In this document: positions 39,509-50,417 of the stretch, piece after piece
Layout: the number at the start of each line of letters is the position of its first letter
How positions within the stretch are numbered: position 1 is the stretch's first letter
Assembly: GCF_900103345.1 (NCBI RefSeq)
Contig: NZ_LT629702.1
Location: forward strand, 2,542,001-2,606,000
Direction of reading: 5' to 3'
Length of the DNA: 64,000 bases
From: Pseudomonas azotoformans
GTDB lineage: Bacteria > Pseudomonadota > Gammaproteobacteria > Pseudomonadales > Pseudomonadaceae
Made by a program: the position numbers and the translations under genes
The notes under the pieces: generated by a model
What the model was told of the DNA's origin: nothing
Databases searched by the model: none
The model's input: only the letters and a program-made list of their open reading frames with translations

Positions 39509-40519
39509 TTACGCAAGGCCTTTTATCAACAACTGCGCCAGCTGTACGGCATTCAGTGCGGCGCCTTTGCGTACGTTATCTGACGTCAGCCACAGATTTA
39601 GTTCCGCCGGGTCATCCACGCCTGCCCGGACGCGACCGACATAGACCACATCCTGGCCCACTGCATCGCCGACTGCTGTAGGAAAATCCCCTTCATCCAC
39701 GAGCTCGATGCCCGGCGCAGCGTCAAGTGCGCGGCTCACCGCAACCAGATCGACCGCCGCCCCCAGTTGCAGGGACACTGTCAGGCTATCGCCAAAAAAC
39801 ACCGGGGCTTGAACGCAGGTTGCGGAAATCTTTAGCAAAGGTAATCCCAGCACTGCACGCAACTCGTGGACCAGGCGTTTTTCCAGGGTCGTATGCCCCT
39901 GGGCATCCGGCGTACCGACCTGCGCCAACAGGTTGAAGGCGACCTGCCGATCAAAGAACTTCGGCTCCAGCGGGCGCATATTCAGCAGCTCGGCGGTTTG
40001 CCGGGCCAGTTCGCTGACGGCTTCACGCCCCTGGGCCGACATCGCCAGGCTGGCGGTGACGCTCACCCGCTGGATATCCAGCAAGCCCCGCAAAGGCGCC
40101 AGCACCACCGCCAGGTTGGTCGCAGACGGGCTCGGGCTGCCGAGCTGGAACGGCTTCTTCAGGCCTTCCAGCACGTGGGCATTGGCCTCCGGCACCACCT
40201 GCGGCGCCTGTTCGGCCGGCAACGCACCGGACAAGTCGATCACCGAGCACCCCGCCGCCGTGGCACGCGGCGCAAAACTCAGGGTGACAGCCGGCCCCGC
40301 CGCAAAGAACGCCAGCTGCGCCTTGCTGAAGTCAAATTCGTCGACTTCCTTGACCCGCACATTCTTGCCGCGAAAGGGCACGGAGGCGCCGGCCGAGTTG
40401 TTGCCCGCCAGCAAATACAGGGTGCCTACCGGAAAATCCAGCTCTTCGAGGATCTGCACCAGGGTTTCACCGACGGTGCCGGTGGCGCCGATCACGGCGA
40501 TTTCAAAGGTCTGGGTCAT
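39509..40519 (-). CDS. Aspartate-semialdehyde-dehydrogenase-like protein (USG-1 type)
   Basis: 336 residues from MTQTFEIAVIGATGTVGE. NADP-binding GATGTVG and the dimerisation domain of ASDH are present, but where true enzymes have the catalytic Cys (PNCST) this protein reads SPSPSATN, placing Ser132 there. The gene order with true asd next to fimV/truA matches the usg gene. Probably not an active dehydrogenase; a regulatory or structural role is unknown. Start at 40519 gives the standard family N-terminus. Confidence 0.88.
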   Translation of the reverse strand: MTQTFEIAVIGATGTVGETLVQILEELDFPVGTLYLLAGNNSAGASVPFRGKNVRVKEVDEFDFSKAQLAFFAAGPAVTLSFAPRATAAGCSVIDLSGALPAEQAPQVVPEANAHVLEGLKKPFQLGSPSPSATNLAVVLAPLRGLLDIQRVSVTASLAMSAQGREAVSELARQTAELLNMRPLEPKFFDRQVAFNLLAQVGTPDAQGHTTLEKRLVHELRAVLGLPLLKISATCVQAPVFFGDSLTVSLQLGAAVDLVAVSRALDAAPGIELVDEGDFPTAVGDAVGQDVVYVGRVRAGVDDPAELNLWLTSDNVRKGAALNAVQLAQLLIKGLA

Positions 40520-40609
40520 GGGGGCTGCCTCGGGCATTGCGGGGGGAGCGGCACTTTACCGGGTGGTGGGGGGTGAGGCAATTAAGCTGGGGTTTGTGGT
40601 GGGGCTGAT

Positions 40610-40693
40610 GGCCTCATCGGGGGCAAGCCCCCTCCCACATTTTGACCTGCGAACCCGTTCGAGTGTGGGAGGGGGCTTGCCCCCCGATGAGGC
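40610..40693. repeat. REPIN (paired inverted REP)
   Basis: Two REP units, GGCCTCATCGGGGGCAAGCC...CCCACA and its inverse, face each other around a 23-nt spacer and can fold into one long hairpin. Each unit has its own GGGGGCTTGCCCCC-type palindrome. It lies between asd and the asd-like gene. Confidence 0.92.
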
Positions 40694-40707
40694 CCGACCA
40701 AACAACA

Positions 40708-40740
40708 AAAAACCCGCGCCTGTCACCAGAACGCGGGTTT
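40708..40740 (-). terminator. Terminator of asd
   Basis: AAACCCGCG and CGCGGGTTT form a 9-bp stem around a 13-nt loop, with AAAAA on the left (T-run on the minus strand). It lies about 20 bp after the asd stop. Confidence 0.78.
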
Positions 40741-40759
40741 CTCTCATTGCCTTACGCGA

Positions 40760-41872
40760 TCAACGCTCCAGCAAAATCCGCAACATGCGGCGCAGCGGTT
40801 CGGCCGCGCCCCACAGCAGCTGGTCGCCCACGGTGAATGCACCAAGGAACTGACTGCCCATGTTCAGTTTGCGCAGACGGCCCACCGGTACATTCAGGGT
40901 GCCGGTGACCTTGGTCGGGCTCAGCTCCTGCATGCTGATATCACGGTTGTTCGGCACCAGCTTGACCCAAGGGTTGTGCTGACTGATCAACGCTTCGATA
41001 TCGGCAATCGGCACGTCTTTGTTCAGCTTGATGGTCAGCGCCTGGCTGTGGCAGCGCATCGCGCCGATACGCACGCAGATGCCGTCTACCGGGATCGGGC
41101 TCTTGAAGCGGCCGAGGATCTTGTTGGTCTCGGCCTGGGCCTTCCACTCTTCGCGGCTCTGGCCGTTCGGCAGTTCCTTGTCGATCCACGGGATCAGGCT
41201 ACCGGCCAACGGCACGCCGAAGTTTTCAGTCGGGTAGGCATCGCTGCGCATGGCTTCGGCCACGCGGCGGTCAATGTCGAGGATCGCGCTGGCCGGGTCG
41301 GCCAGTTGATCGGCGACGGCGGCGTGGGTCGCGCCCATCTGCTTGATCAGCTCGCGCATGTTCTGTGCGCCGGCACCCGAGGCCGCCTGATAGGTCATGG
41401 CACTCATCCACTCGACCAGGCCGGCTTCGAACAAGCCGCCCAGGCCCATCAGCATCAGGCTGACGGTGCAGTTGCCGCCGACGTAGTTCTTGGTGCCCGC
41501 GTCCAACTGCTGGTCGATGACCTTGCGGTTCACCGGGTCGAGGATGATCACCGCGTCGTCCTGCATGCGCAGGCTCGAGGCGGCGTCGATCCAGTAACCC
41601 TGCCAGCCGGCTTCGCGCAGCTTGGGGAAGACTTCGCTGGTGTAGTCGCCACCCTGACAGGTCAGAATCACGTCGAGGGTTTTCAGCTCTTCAATGTTGT
41701 AGGCGTCCTTGAGCGGAGCAATATCCTTGCCCACGGACGGCCCCTGGCCACCCACATTCGAAGTGGTGAAAAACACCGGCTCAATAAGATCGAAATCCTG
41801 CTCTTCCAGCATCCGCTGCATGAGCACGGAACCGACCATACCGCGCCAACCGATCAGACCTACACGTTTCAT
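40760..41872 (-). CDS. asd: Aspartate-semialdehyde dehydrogenase
   Basis: Reduces aspartyl phosphate to the semialdehyde for Lys, Met, Thr and diaminopimelate. 370 residues, [11 protein letters not shown] nucleotide loop, active-site Cys135 in [10 protein letters not shown], acid/base His in [11 protein letters not shown]. Starts [14 protein letters not shown]. Sixty-four bases after leuB. Confidence 0.98.
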   Translation of the reverse strand: MKRVGLIGWRGMVGSVLMQRMLEEQDFDLIEPVFFTTSNVGGQGPSVGKDIAPLKDAYNIEELKTLDVILTCQGGDYTSEVFPKLREAGWQGYWIDAASSLRMQDDAVIILDPVNRKVIDQQLDAGTKNYVGGNCTVSLMLMGLGGLFEAGLVEWMSAMTYQAASGAGAQNMRELIKQMGATHAAVADQLADPASAILDIDRRVAEAMRSDAYPTENFGVPLAGSLIPWIDKELPNGQSREEWKAQAETNKILGRFKSPIPVDGICVRIGAMRCHSQALTIKLNKDVPIADIEALISQHNPWVKLVPNNRDISMQELSPTKVTGTLNVPVGRLRKLNMGSQFLGAFTVGDQLLWGAAEPLRRMLRILLER

Positions 41873-41936
41873 CGCAACTACACCTTGTTAAAAAGTGGGC
41901 CGCCTTGCAGCAACAACTGCAAGCGGGCCCGAGAGA

Positions 41937-43019
<1,083 letters not shown>

Positions 43020-43072
43020 GCGTTCCTCATTTCATCAAGCGACCCGCCCGTGGGCAGGTCGGGAAAAATCAA

Positions 43073-43837
43073 TCAGCGTTCGGCGAAAACCACCAGCACG
43101 TCGGTGCTGAAGGTGCCGTCGGCTTGAATTTCGTAATAATCACGCACTTCCTGGCCCATCGCCGTTTGCAGCTCAAGAATCGCGGCACGCAGAACCTGCG
43201 GCGTGCGCATGCGCTCGACCCAAGAGGTGTACTCCAGGCGCAAACGCTGGCGGCTGCTGGTGCGCACATGCAAGCCGGACTCGCTGAGCTGCTGCATCCA
43301 CTCGGCGGCGGAGTAGTCGCGCACGTGGCTGGTGTCGCGCAGCACTTCGACGGTTTGCAGGTAAGTGTCCAACAGCGGGCTGCCCGGTGACAAGACGTCG
43401 ACGAAGGCCGCCACGCCACCCGGCTTGAGCACCCGGCGTACTTCACGCAGGGCCAGGCCGAGGTCGCTCCAGTGGTGGGCCGAGTAGCGGCTGAACACGA
43501 AGTCGAACTCGCCATCGGCGAACGGCAGGCGCTCAGCGGCGCCGTTCACGGTGCGGATGTTGCCCAGGCCACGGTCCGTCGCAGCAGCGGCGACCACGTC
43601 GAGCATCTGTTGGGACAGGTCGTAGGCGACCACTTCCTTGACCAGGGGCGCGACGTGGAAGCTGACATGACCGGCACCGCAGCCCAGGTCCAGCAGTCGT
43701 GCACTGCCCTGCCCGGTCAGTTCGGCCTGGAGTAGCGCGAATTCGGTGCCCTGGGCGTGCACGGCACTGCTCAGGTAGGCGGAGGCTTGCTCGCCGAATT
43801 GTTTTTGCACGACTTGGGTGTGGGCGGTGGTGGTCAT
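43073..43837 (-). CDS. Class I SAM-dependent methyltransferase
   Basis: 254 residues. SAM motif I LLDLGCGAGHVSFHVAP, motif post-I VVAYDLSQQMLDVV, motif III RYSAHHWSDLGLALREVRRVLKPGG. Resembles UbiE/COQ5 or biotin-type (BioC-like) methyltransferases; the acceptor is unknown. It lies within the leucine operon between leuD and leuB, an arrangement seen in Pseudomonas, but no chemical link to leucine synthesis is evident. Confidence 0.88.
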   Translation of the reverse strand: MTTTAHTQVVQKQFGEQASAYLSSAVHAQGTEFALLQAELTGQGSARLLDLGCGAGHVSFHVAPLVKEVVAYDLSQQMLDVVAAAATDRGLGNIRTVNGAAERLPFADGEFDFVFSRYSAHHWSDLGLALREVRRVLKPGGVAAFVDVLSPGSPLLDTYLQTVEVLRDTSHVRDYSAAEWMQQLSESGLHVRTSSRQRLRLEYTSWVERMRTPQVLRAAILELQTAMGQEVRDYYEIQADGTFSTDVLVVFAER

Positions 43838-43871
43838 GGCGGTTTCCTTGGGACTTGTGTTGTTGACACTG

Positions 43872-43950
43872 GCCTCATCGGGGGCAAGCCCCCTCCCACA
43901 CTTGAATGTGTTCGCAGCTCAAAATGTGGGAGGGGGCTTGCCCCCGATAG
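43872..43950. repeat. REPIN between leuD and the methyltransferase gene
   Basis: GGCCTCATCGGGGGCAAGCC...CCCACA and its inverse ...GGGGGCTTGCCCCCGAT face each other around a spacer, the same design as at 40610. It may separate the leuCD message from the downstream genes. Confidence 0.92.
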
Positions 43951-43967
43951 CGGCGAGCCTACCTACA

Positions 43968-44609
43968 TCAATCGCGAAACAACCAAGGCTGACTCGCCCG
44001 GTGCTTGGCCTCAAACGCGGCAATCGCATCGCCGTCCTGCAGGGTCAGGCCGATATCGTCCAGGCCGTTGATCAGGCAGTGCTTGCGGAAGGCATCCACC
44101 TCAAAGTGGTACACCTTGCCATCGGGACGGGTCACGGTCTGCGCGGCCAGGTCGACGGTCAGTTGGTAGCCCTCTTCGGCCTCAACCTGCTTGAACAACT
44201 CGTCCACTTCAGCATCGCTCAAGATGATCGGCAGCAAGCCGTTCTTGAAGCTGTTGTTGAAGAAGATGTCGGCATAGCTCGGCGCGATGATGCTGCGAAA
44301 GCCATACTCTTCCAGGGCCCACGGCGCGTGTTCACGGCTGGAACCGCAACCGAAGTTTTCCCGGGCCAGCAAGACGCTGGCGCCCTGATAACGCTCGGCA
44401 TTGAGCACGAAGTCCTTGTTCAGCGGGCGCTTGGAGTTGTCCTGGTAGGCGTAGCCCACGTCCAGGTAGCGCCACTCGTCGAACAGGTTGGGGCCGAAGC
44501 CGGTGCGCTTGATCGACTTCAAGAACTGCTTGGGGATGATCTGGTCTGTGTCGACGTTGGCGCGATCCAGAGGGGCGACAAGGCCGGTGTGTTGAGTAAA
44601 AGCACGCAT
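43968..44609 (-). CDS. leuD: 3-isopropylmalate dehydratase small subunit
   Basis: 213 residues, swivelling domain of isopropylmalate isomerase: start [28 protein letters not shown]..., and [14 protein letters not shown]. Ten bases after leuC. Confidence 0.98.
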   Translation of the reverse strand: MRAFTQHTGLVAPLDRANVDTDQIIPKQFLKSIKRTGFGPNLFDEWRYLDVGYAYQDNSKRPLNKDFVLNAERYQGASVLLARENFGCGSSREHAPWALEEYGFRSIIAPSYADIFFNNSFKNGLLPIILSDAEVDELFKQVEAEEGYQLTVDLAAQTVTRPDGKVYHFEVDAFRKHCLINGLDDIGLTLQDGDAIAAFEAKHRASQPWLFRD

Positions 44610-44619
44610 CGGGTATTCC

Positions 44620-46038
44620 TCAGATCAATTCGCGAACGTCGATGAAACGACCGTTGACGGCAGCGGCGGCGGCCATGGCCGGGCTGACCAGGTGGGTACG
44701 CCCACCGGCGCCCTGGCGCCCTTCGAAGTTACGGTTGGAAGTGGACGCGCAATGCTCACCCGACTCCAAACGGTCCGGGTTCATCGCCAGGCACATCGAG
44801 CAGCCTGGCTCACGCCATTCAAAACCGGCTTCGAGGAAGATCTTGTCCAGGCCTTCGGCTTCAGCCTGCGCCTTGACCAGGCCCGAGCCCGGCACCACGA
44901 TGGCTTGCTTGATGGTCGAGGCAACTTTGCGGCCCTTGGCGATCACTGCCGCGGCGCGCAGGTCTTCGATCCGCGAGTTGGTGCAGGAACCGATGAACAC
45001 GCGATCCAACTGAATGTCGGTAATCGCCTGGTTGGCCTTCAAGCCCATGTACTTCAAGGCACGCTCAATGGAGCCGCGCTTGACCAGGTCGGCTTCCCGG
45101 GCCGGGTCGGGCACGTTCTGGTCGACGGCCAGGACCATCTCCGGCGAAGTGCCCCAACTGACCTGCGGCTTGATCTGGGCAGCGTCCAACTCGACCACGG
45201 TGTCGAACATCGCATCGGCGTCGGAGACCAGGTCTTTCCAGGCCTCGACAGCGGCGTCCCAGTCCTTGCCTTGTGGGGCAAATGGACGGCCCTTGACGTA
45301 TTCAACGGTCTTTTCGTCCGCCGCCACCATGCCCACGCGGGCACCGGCTTCGATGGACATGTTGCAGATGGTCATGCGGCCTTCGATGGACAGGTCGCGA
45401 ATCGCGCTGCCGGCAAACTCGATGGCATGGCCGTTACCGCCGGCGGTGCCGATCTTGCCGATCACGGCGAGCACGATGTCCTTGGCGGTCACGCCGAACG
45501 GCAACTGGCCTTCGACTTTAACCAACATGTTCTTCATCTTCTTGGCGACCAGGCACTGGGTGGCGAACACATGCTCCACCTCGGAGGTGCCGATGCCGTG
45601 GGCCAGGGCGCCGAACGCACCGTGGGTGGAGGTGTGGGAGTCGCCGCAGACCACGGTCATGCCCGGCAAGGTAGCGCCCTGCTCCGGGCCGATCACGTGC
45701 ACGATGCCTTGACGCACGTCATTCATCTTGAATTCAGTGATGCCATATTCGTCGCAGTAGTCGTCGAGGGTCTGCACCTGCAAACGCGACACCTGGTCGG
45801 CAATGGCTTCGATGCCGCCCTTGCGCTCAGGCGTGGTCGGTACGTTGTGGTCCGGGGTGGCGATGATGGAGTCGACGCGCCAAGGCTTGCGCCCGGCCAG
45901 CCGCAGGCCTTCGAACGCTTGGGGCGAGGTCACTTCATGGATGATGTGACGGTCGATATAGATCAGCGACGAGCCATCGTCGCGCCGTTTCACTTCATGG
46001 GAATCCCAAAGCTTGTCGTAAAGCGTTTTGCCGGCCAT
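44620..46038 (-). CDS. leuC: 3-isopropylmalate dehydratase large subunit
   Basis: 472 residues, aconitase family; starts [16 protein letters not shown]. The 4Fe-4S Cys ligands are in [13 protein letters not shown] and [13 protein letters not shown]. Catalyses 2- to 3-isopropylmalate with LeuD. Divergent from a LysR gene; an inverted repeat CATA-N5-TATG lies between them. Confidence 0.98.
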   Translation of the reverse strand: MAGKTLYDKLWDSHEVKRRDDGSSLIYIDRHIIHEVTSPQAFEGLRLAGRKPWRVDSIIATPDHNVPTTPERKGGIEAIADQVSRLQVQTLDDYCDEYGITEFKMNDVRQGIVHVIGPEQGATLPGMTVVCGDSHTSTHGAFGALAHGIGTSEVEHVFATQCLVAKKMKNMLVKVEGQLPFGVTAKDIVLAVIGKIGTAGGNGHAIEFAGSAIRDLSIEGRMTICNMSIEAGARVGMVAADEKTVEYVKGRPFAPQGKDWDAAVEAWKDLVSDADAMFDTVVELDAAQIKPQVSWGTSPEMVLAVDQNVPDPAREADLVKRGSIERALKYMGLKANQAITDIQLDRVFIGSCTNSRIEDLRAAAVIAKGRKVASTIKQAIVVPGSGLVKAQAEAEGLDKIFLEAGFEWREPGCSMCLAMNPDRLESGEHCASTSNRNFEGRQGAGGRTHLVSPAMAAAAAVNGRFIDVRELI

Positions 46039-46138
46039 CAGTCGGTCCTCATCAGCGGTATTTCTCTATGCCGGGCTTTTCAATAACCCTTTGGCTTGTG
46101 AGGCTGATGGTATGGCGCTACATTAAATAACTCAAATT

Positions 46139-46151
46139 CATATTTTTTATG
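46139..46151. promoter_or_regulatory. Possible LysR-type binding site in the leuC/regulator gap
   Basis: CATA-N5-TATG (CATATTTTTTATG) fits the T-N11-A style of LysR sites and lies in the 140-bp divergent region, 27 bp before the regulator ATG. Weak evidence, supported by position. Confidence 0.4.
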
Positions 46152-46178
46152 CTTTGGATTACCAACTGGAATACATGA

Positions 46179-47069
46179 ATGGACCTGGCCAACCTCAATG
46201 CCTTTATCGCCATCGCCGAGACCGGCAGCTTCTCCGGTGCCGGTGAACGCCTGCACCTGACCCAGCCAGCCATCAGCAAGCGCATTGCCGGCCTGGAGCA
46301 ACAATTGAAAGTGCGTTTGTTCGACCGCCTGGGCCGTGAAGTCGGCCTGACTGAGGCCGGACGGGCCTTGCTGCCACGCGCCTATCAGATCCTCAACGTG
46401 CTGGACGACACGCGCCGCGCCCTCACCAACCTCACCGGCGAAGTCAGCGGGCGCCTGACCCTGGCCACCAGCCACCATATCGGCCTGCATCGTTTGCCGC
46501 CGGTGCTGCGCGCATTCACCCGGGAATACCCGAATGTGGCACTGGATATTCAGTTCCTCGATTCGGAAGTGGCCTACGAAGAAATCCTCCACGGCCGCGC
46601 CGAAGTGGCGGTGATCACCCTGGCACCCGATCCCCACCATCTGGTGCGTGCCACTCCGGTGTGGGACGACCCGCTGGACTTCGTGGTGGCGCCGGAGCAC
46701 AGCCTGATCAGCAACGGCCACGTGAACCTGGCCGACATTGCCGGCCACCCGGCGGTGTTCCCCGGCGGCAACACCTTCACCCACCATATTGTCAGCCGGC
46801 TGTTCGAGGCCCAGGGCCTCACGCCAAATATCGCGATGAGCACTAACTACCTGGAAACGATCAAGATGATGGTATCGATCGGCCTGGCCTGGAGCGTCCT
46901 GCCGCGCACCATGCTCGATGATCAGGTGGCAAGTATCGCTTTGCCGGGCATACAACTCAGTCGCCAGCTAGGCTATATCGTGCACACCGAAAGGACGCTG
47001 TCGAATGCTGCGCGGGCTTTCATGAGCCTATTGGATGCACAGGTCGATCTGCCAGGGATACCGGCATGA
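46179..47069 (+). CDS. LysR-family regulator divergent from leuC
   Basis: 296 residues. N-terminal winged helix-turn-helix (MDLANLNAFIAIAETGSFSGAG...RLHLTQPAISKRIAGLE) and a C-terminal effector-binding domain. Its divergent position suggests control of leuCD, but the ligand is not known. Start ATG at 46179. Confidence 0.92.
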   Translation: MDLANLNAFIAIAETGSFSGAGERLHLTQPAISKRIAGLEQQLKVRLFDRLGREVGLTEAGRALLPRAYQILNVLDDTRRALTNLTGEVSGRLTLATSHHIGLHRLPPVLRAFTREYPNVALDIQFLDSEVAYEEILHGRAEVAVITLAPDPHHLVRATPVWDDPLDFVVAPEHSLISNGHVNLADIAGHPAVFPGGNTFTHHIVSRLFEAQGLTPNIAMSTNYLETIKMMVSIGLAWSVLPRTMLDDQVASIALPGIQLSRQLGYIVHTERTLSNAARAFMSLLDAQVDLPGIPA

Positions 47070-47135
47070 AACCGTGCGGCCTCCAGGTCTGAACTGAACC
47101 GCGCCTTACGCCCATCGAGCCAAGGCCCTTTGATA

Positions 47136-50100
47136 ATGCGCAACCCCGTCGACTCCTTGCCACCCCTGCCCCGCATTTACGCCCTGGACCCCCAAGAGGC
47201 GGAACAAAGCTGGGACAGCGCCCCGCAACTGCTGGCCGCGCTCAATGCCGCCCGGCTGGGCGCCTGGTGCTGGGAAATCGACACCGGCAGGATAAGCTGG
47301 TCGCGGGGCACCCAGGCGCTGTTCGGCTTTGACCCGCGCCAACCGCTACCCAAGGACCTGGACTATCTGGACCTGCTCGCGCCACAGGATCGCGCCCGCG
47401 TGGTGCGGGCCTTTCACGCGGTATTGGCCGGCGAGCCGTTCGAACAGGCGATGCATCACCATATCCAGTGGCCGGACGGCACCCACCACTGGCTGGAAAT
47501 CAATGGCAGCCTGGCACCTGACAAAGCCGGGCGGCGGCGCATGATCGGGGTGATCCGCGAGACCACCCGCCAGCGCGAACGGGAGCACGCCCTCAGCCAC
47601 TCGGAAAAACGCTTCGCCACGCTGTTTCACCTGTGCCCCAACATGGTCTTGCTGACTCGCCAGTCCGACGGACTGATCAGTGAGGCCAACCAGTATTTCG
47701 AGATGCTTTTCGGCTGGCCGGTCGCCGATGCCATCGGCCGCACCACCCTGGACCTGGGCCTGTGGCGCCATCCGGAACAGCGTGCGCAACTGGTCAAGGC
47801 GACCCAGCGCAAGGGCCTGCCCATCACCATGGAGGTGCAGTTCTGCGCCAGCAACGGCCAGATCCACGACGGCACCCTCAGCGCACAAAAGGTGGAATTG
47901 GACGGCGAGGCTTACCTGCTCAGTACCTTTCTGGACACCACCGAGCGCAAAATAGCCGAGCAGGCCCTCAAGGACAGCCAGGAACGCCTCGACCTGGCCC
48001 TGGATTCAGCGCAACTGGGTACCTGGGACTGGCACATCCCCACCGGCATGCTCTATGGCTCGGCCCGCGCCGCCCAATTGCATGGCCTGCCGCCGGAGCC
48101 GTTCCACGAGTCCTTTGACGCCTTCTTCGATGGCATGCCCAATGACGAGCGCGAGAGCATGCGCAACGCCTACCGCACCCTGCGCGAAGGCCCGGCCGGC
48201 AATTATCAGCTGACGTATCGCGTGCCCATGGAAGACGGCAGCTCACGCTACCTCGAAAGCCGCGCCCGCCTGTACCGTGATGAGCACGGCGCGCCGCTGC
48301 GCATGGCCGGCACGTTGCTGGACATCACCGACCAGGTGGAACGCGAACAACGCCTGACCGCCTCCGAGGAAAAATTCGCCAGCCTGTTCCAGGCCAGCCC
48401 GGACCCGATCTGCGTCACCTGCCTGGAGGGCGGCGCGTTTATCGAAATCAACCCCGCGTTTACCCAGACCTTTGGCTGGACGGCCGCCGAGGTCATCGAC
48501 AAAAGCGCCGAGCAGATTGGCCTATGGGACGAGTCGAGCAAGCGCCTGCAGCGTATCGAGCGGATGATCCGCGAGCAGGCATTGAACAATGTGGCGATCG
48601 TGGTGCATCACAAGAACGGCCAGACCCTGACATGCGTCATCTCCAGCCGCTTGATCAAGGTGGGTGACCAGCCGTGCATCGTCACCACGCTGCGCGATAT
48701 CACCCAGCAGCAGCGCTCGGAAGCGGCGCTCAAGGCCAGCGAAGAGAAATTCGCCAAGGCCTTCCATTCCAGCCCCGACGCCATTTCCATCACTGAGCGC
48801 GACACCGGCCGCTATGTGGAGGTCAACGACGGCTTCTGCCGCCTGACCGGCTATCGCGCCGAGGAAGCCATCGGCTTGACCCTGTATCAGATCGGCATCT
48901 GGGCCGATGAAAACCAGCGCGCCGCGCTGCTGGCCGAGTTGCAGATCAAGGGCCGCATTCATCATCTGGAAATGCTCTGGCACAACAAGCGCGGCGAGTT
49001 GCTGGCGGTGGAAGTCTCGGTGGAGCCCATCACCCTGAATGAAACCCCGTGCCTGTTGCTGACCGCCCGCGACGTGAGCCTGCTGAAAAACGCCCAGGCG
49101 CAGATCCGCCACCTGGCCTATCACGACCCGTTGACCAACCTGCCCAACCGCGCCCTGCTGATGGACCGCCTGAGCCAGCAGATCGCCCTGCTCAAGCGGC
49201 ATAATCTGCGCGGCGCGCTGCTGTTTCTTGACCTCGACCACTTCAAGCACATCAACGACTCCCTCGGCCACCCGGTGGGCGACACCGTGTTGAGGATTGT
49301 CACTGCACGCCTGGAAGCCAGCGTGCGCATGGAAGACACCGTGGCGCGCCTGGGAGGCGATGAGTTCGTGGTGCTGCTCAGTGGCCTGGAGGGATCGCGC
49401 ATGGAAGTCAGCGCCCAAGTGCAGGAGCTGGCCGATACCCTGCGTGAACTGCTCTCGGAGCCGATGTTCCTGGACGGTCATCGACTGCAGGTCACGCCAA
49501 GTATCGGCGTAGCACTGATTCCCGATCATGGTTCAACGCCAGCGGATCTGCTCAAACGTGCCGACATCGCTCTGTATCGCGCCAAGGATTCGGGGCGCAA
49601 CACCACGCAGATGTTTCACAACAGCATGCAAAAAACCGCCAGTGAACGCCTGCGCATGGAAACAGACTTGCGCCTGGCCTTGTCACGTGGCGAATTCAGT
49701 GTGCATTACCAACCCCAGGTGGACGCACGGGGCAACAAGATCGTCGGCGCCGAGGCCCTGGTGCGCTGGCAACACCCCCAACTGGGTGCGCAGTCACCTT
49801 CCGAGTTCATCAAGGTGCTGGAAGACAGCGGCCTGATCCTTGAGGTGGGCACCTGGATCCTGGATGAAGCCTGCGCGGCCTTTCAACAACTGATCCACGA
49901 AGGCTTGGTAGACCCACTGAATTTCAGCCTGTGCGTGAACATCAGCCCCCGGCAGTTTCGCCAGAACGACTTCGTGGAGCGGGTGGAGCGCAGCCTCAAG
50001 CAACATCAGTTGCCATTCAGCCTTTTGAAACTGGAGATCACCGAAGGCATCGTGATCCAGAACCTGGACGACACCATCAGCAAAATGCGCCGCCTGAAAA

Positions 50101-50414
50101 AACTCGGCGTGAGCTTTGCGATGGATGACTTCGGTACTGGCTATTCATCGCTCACTTATCTCAAGCGCCTGCCGGTGGATGCACTGAAGATCGACCAATC
50201 CTTTGTGCGCGACGCGACCCATGACCCCAACGACGCTGAAATCATCCGTGCAATTGTGGCAATGGCCCGCAGCCTGAACCTGGAAGTGATCGCCGAAGGC
50301 GTGGAGACCCCGGAGCAACTGGCGTTCCTGCAAAAACTGGGCTGCCATCTGTTCCAGGGTTATTTGCATAGCCGCCCCTTGCCGATCGAGGGGTTCCGGC
50401 AACTGCTGAGGTAG
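47136..50414 (+). CDS. Five-PAS GGDEF-EAL cyclic-di-GMP protein
   Basis: 1092 residues, no membrane segment. About five PAS domains (roughly 28-145, 150-270, 280-400, 405-525, 530-650), each ending in a PAC-like coil (e.g. DITDQVEREQRLTASEEKF). GGDEF motif intact at 740-744 (RLGGDEFVVLL), EAL intact at 873-875 (GAEALVRW), with EITEGIVI, MDDFGTGYSSL and EGVETPEQ. Both activities may therefore be possible; net effect on c-di-GMP is unknown. Start taken at the ATG 47136; a TTG at 47130 would add two residues. Confidence 0.94.
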   Translation: MRNPVDSLPPLPRIYALDPQEAEQSWDSAPQLLAALNAARLGAWCWEIDTGRISWSRGTQALFGFDPRQPLPKDLDYLDLLAPQDRARVVRAFHAVLAGEPFEQAMHHHIQWPDGTHHWLEINGSLAPDKAGRRRMIGVIRETTRQREREHALSHSEKRFATLFHLCPNMVLLTRQSDGLISEANQYFEMLFGWPVADAIGRTTLDLGLWRHPEQRAQLVKATQRKGLPITMEVQFCASNGQIHDGTLSAQKVELDGEAYLLSTFLDTTERKIAEQALKDSQERLDLALDSAQLGTWDWHIPTGMLYGSARAAQLHGLPPEPFHESFDAFFDGMPNDERESMRNAYRTLREGPAGNYQLTYRVPMEDGSSRYLESRARLYRDEHGAPLRMAGTLLDITDQVEREQRLTASEEKFASLFQASPDPICVTCLEGGAFIEINPAFTQTFGWTAAEVIDKSAEQIGLWDESSKRLQRIERMIREQALNNVAIVVHHKNGQTLTCVISSRLIKVGDQPCIVTTLRDITQQQRSEAALKASEEKFAKAFHSSPDAISITERDTGRYVEVNDGFCRLTGYRAEEAIGLTLYQIGIWADENQRAALLAELQIKGRIHHLEMLWHNKRGELLAVEVSVEPITLNETPCLLLTARDVSLLKNAQAQIRHLAYHDPLTNLPNRALLMDRLSQQIALLKRHNLRGALLFLDLDHFKHINDSLGHPVGDTVLRIVTARLEASVRMEDTVARLGGDEFVVLLSGLEGSRMEVSAQVQELADTLRELLSEPMFLDGHRLQVTPSIGVALIPDHGSTPADLLKRADIALYRAKDSGRNTTQMFHNSMQKTASERLRMETDLRLALSRGEFSVHYQPQVDARGNKIVGAEALVRWQHPQLGAQSPSEFIKVLEDSGLILEVGTWILDEACAAFQQLIHEGLVDPLNFSLCVNISPRQFRQNDFVERVERSLKQHQLPFSLLKLEITEGIVIQNLDDTISKMRRLKKLGVSFAMDDFGTGYSSLTYLKRLPVDALKIDQSFVRDATHDPNDAEIIRAIVAMARSLNLEVIAEGVETPEQLAFLQKLGCHLFQGYLHSRPLPIEGFRQLLR

Positions 50415-50417
50415 CCC

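Noticed and set aside
40610..40693. Insertion sequence remnant
   Set aside because: Matches the REP/REPIN pattern seen elsewhere in the window; no transposase frame or target duplication.
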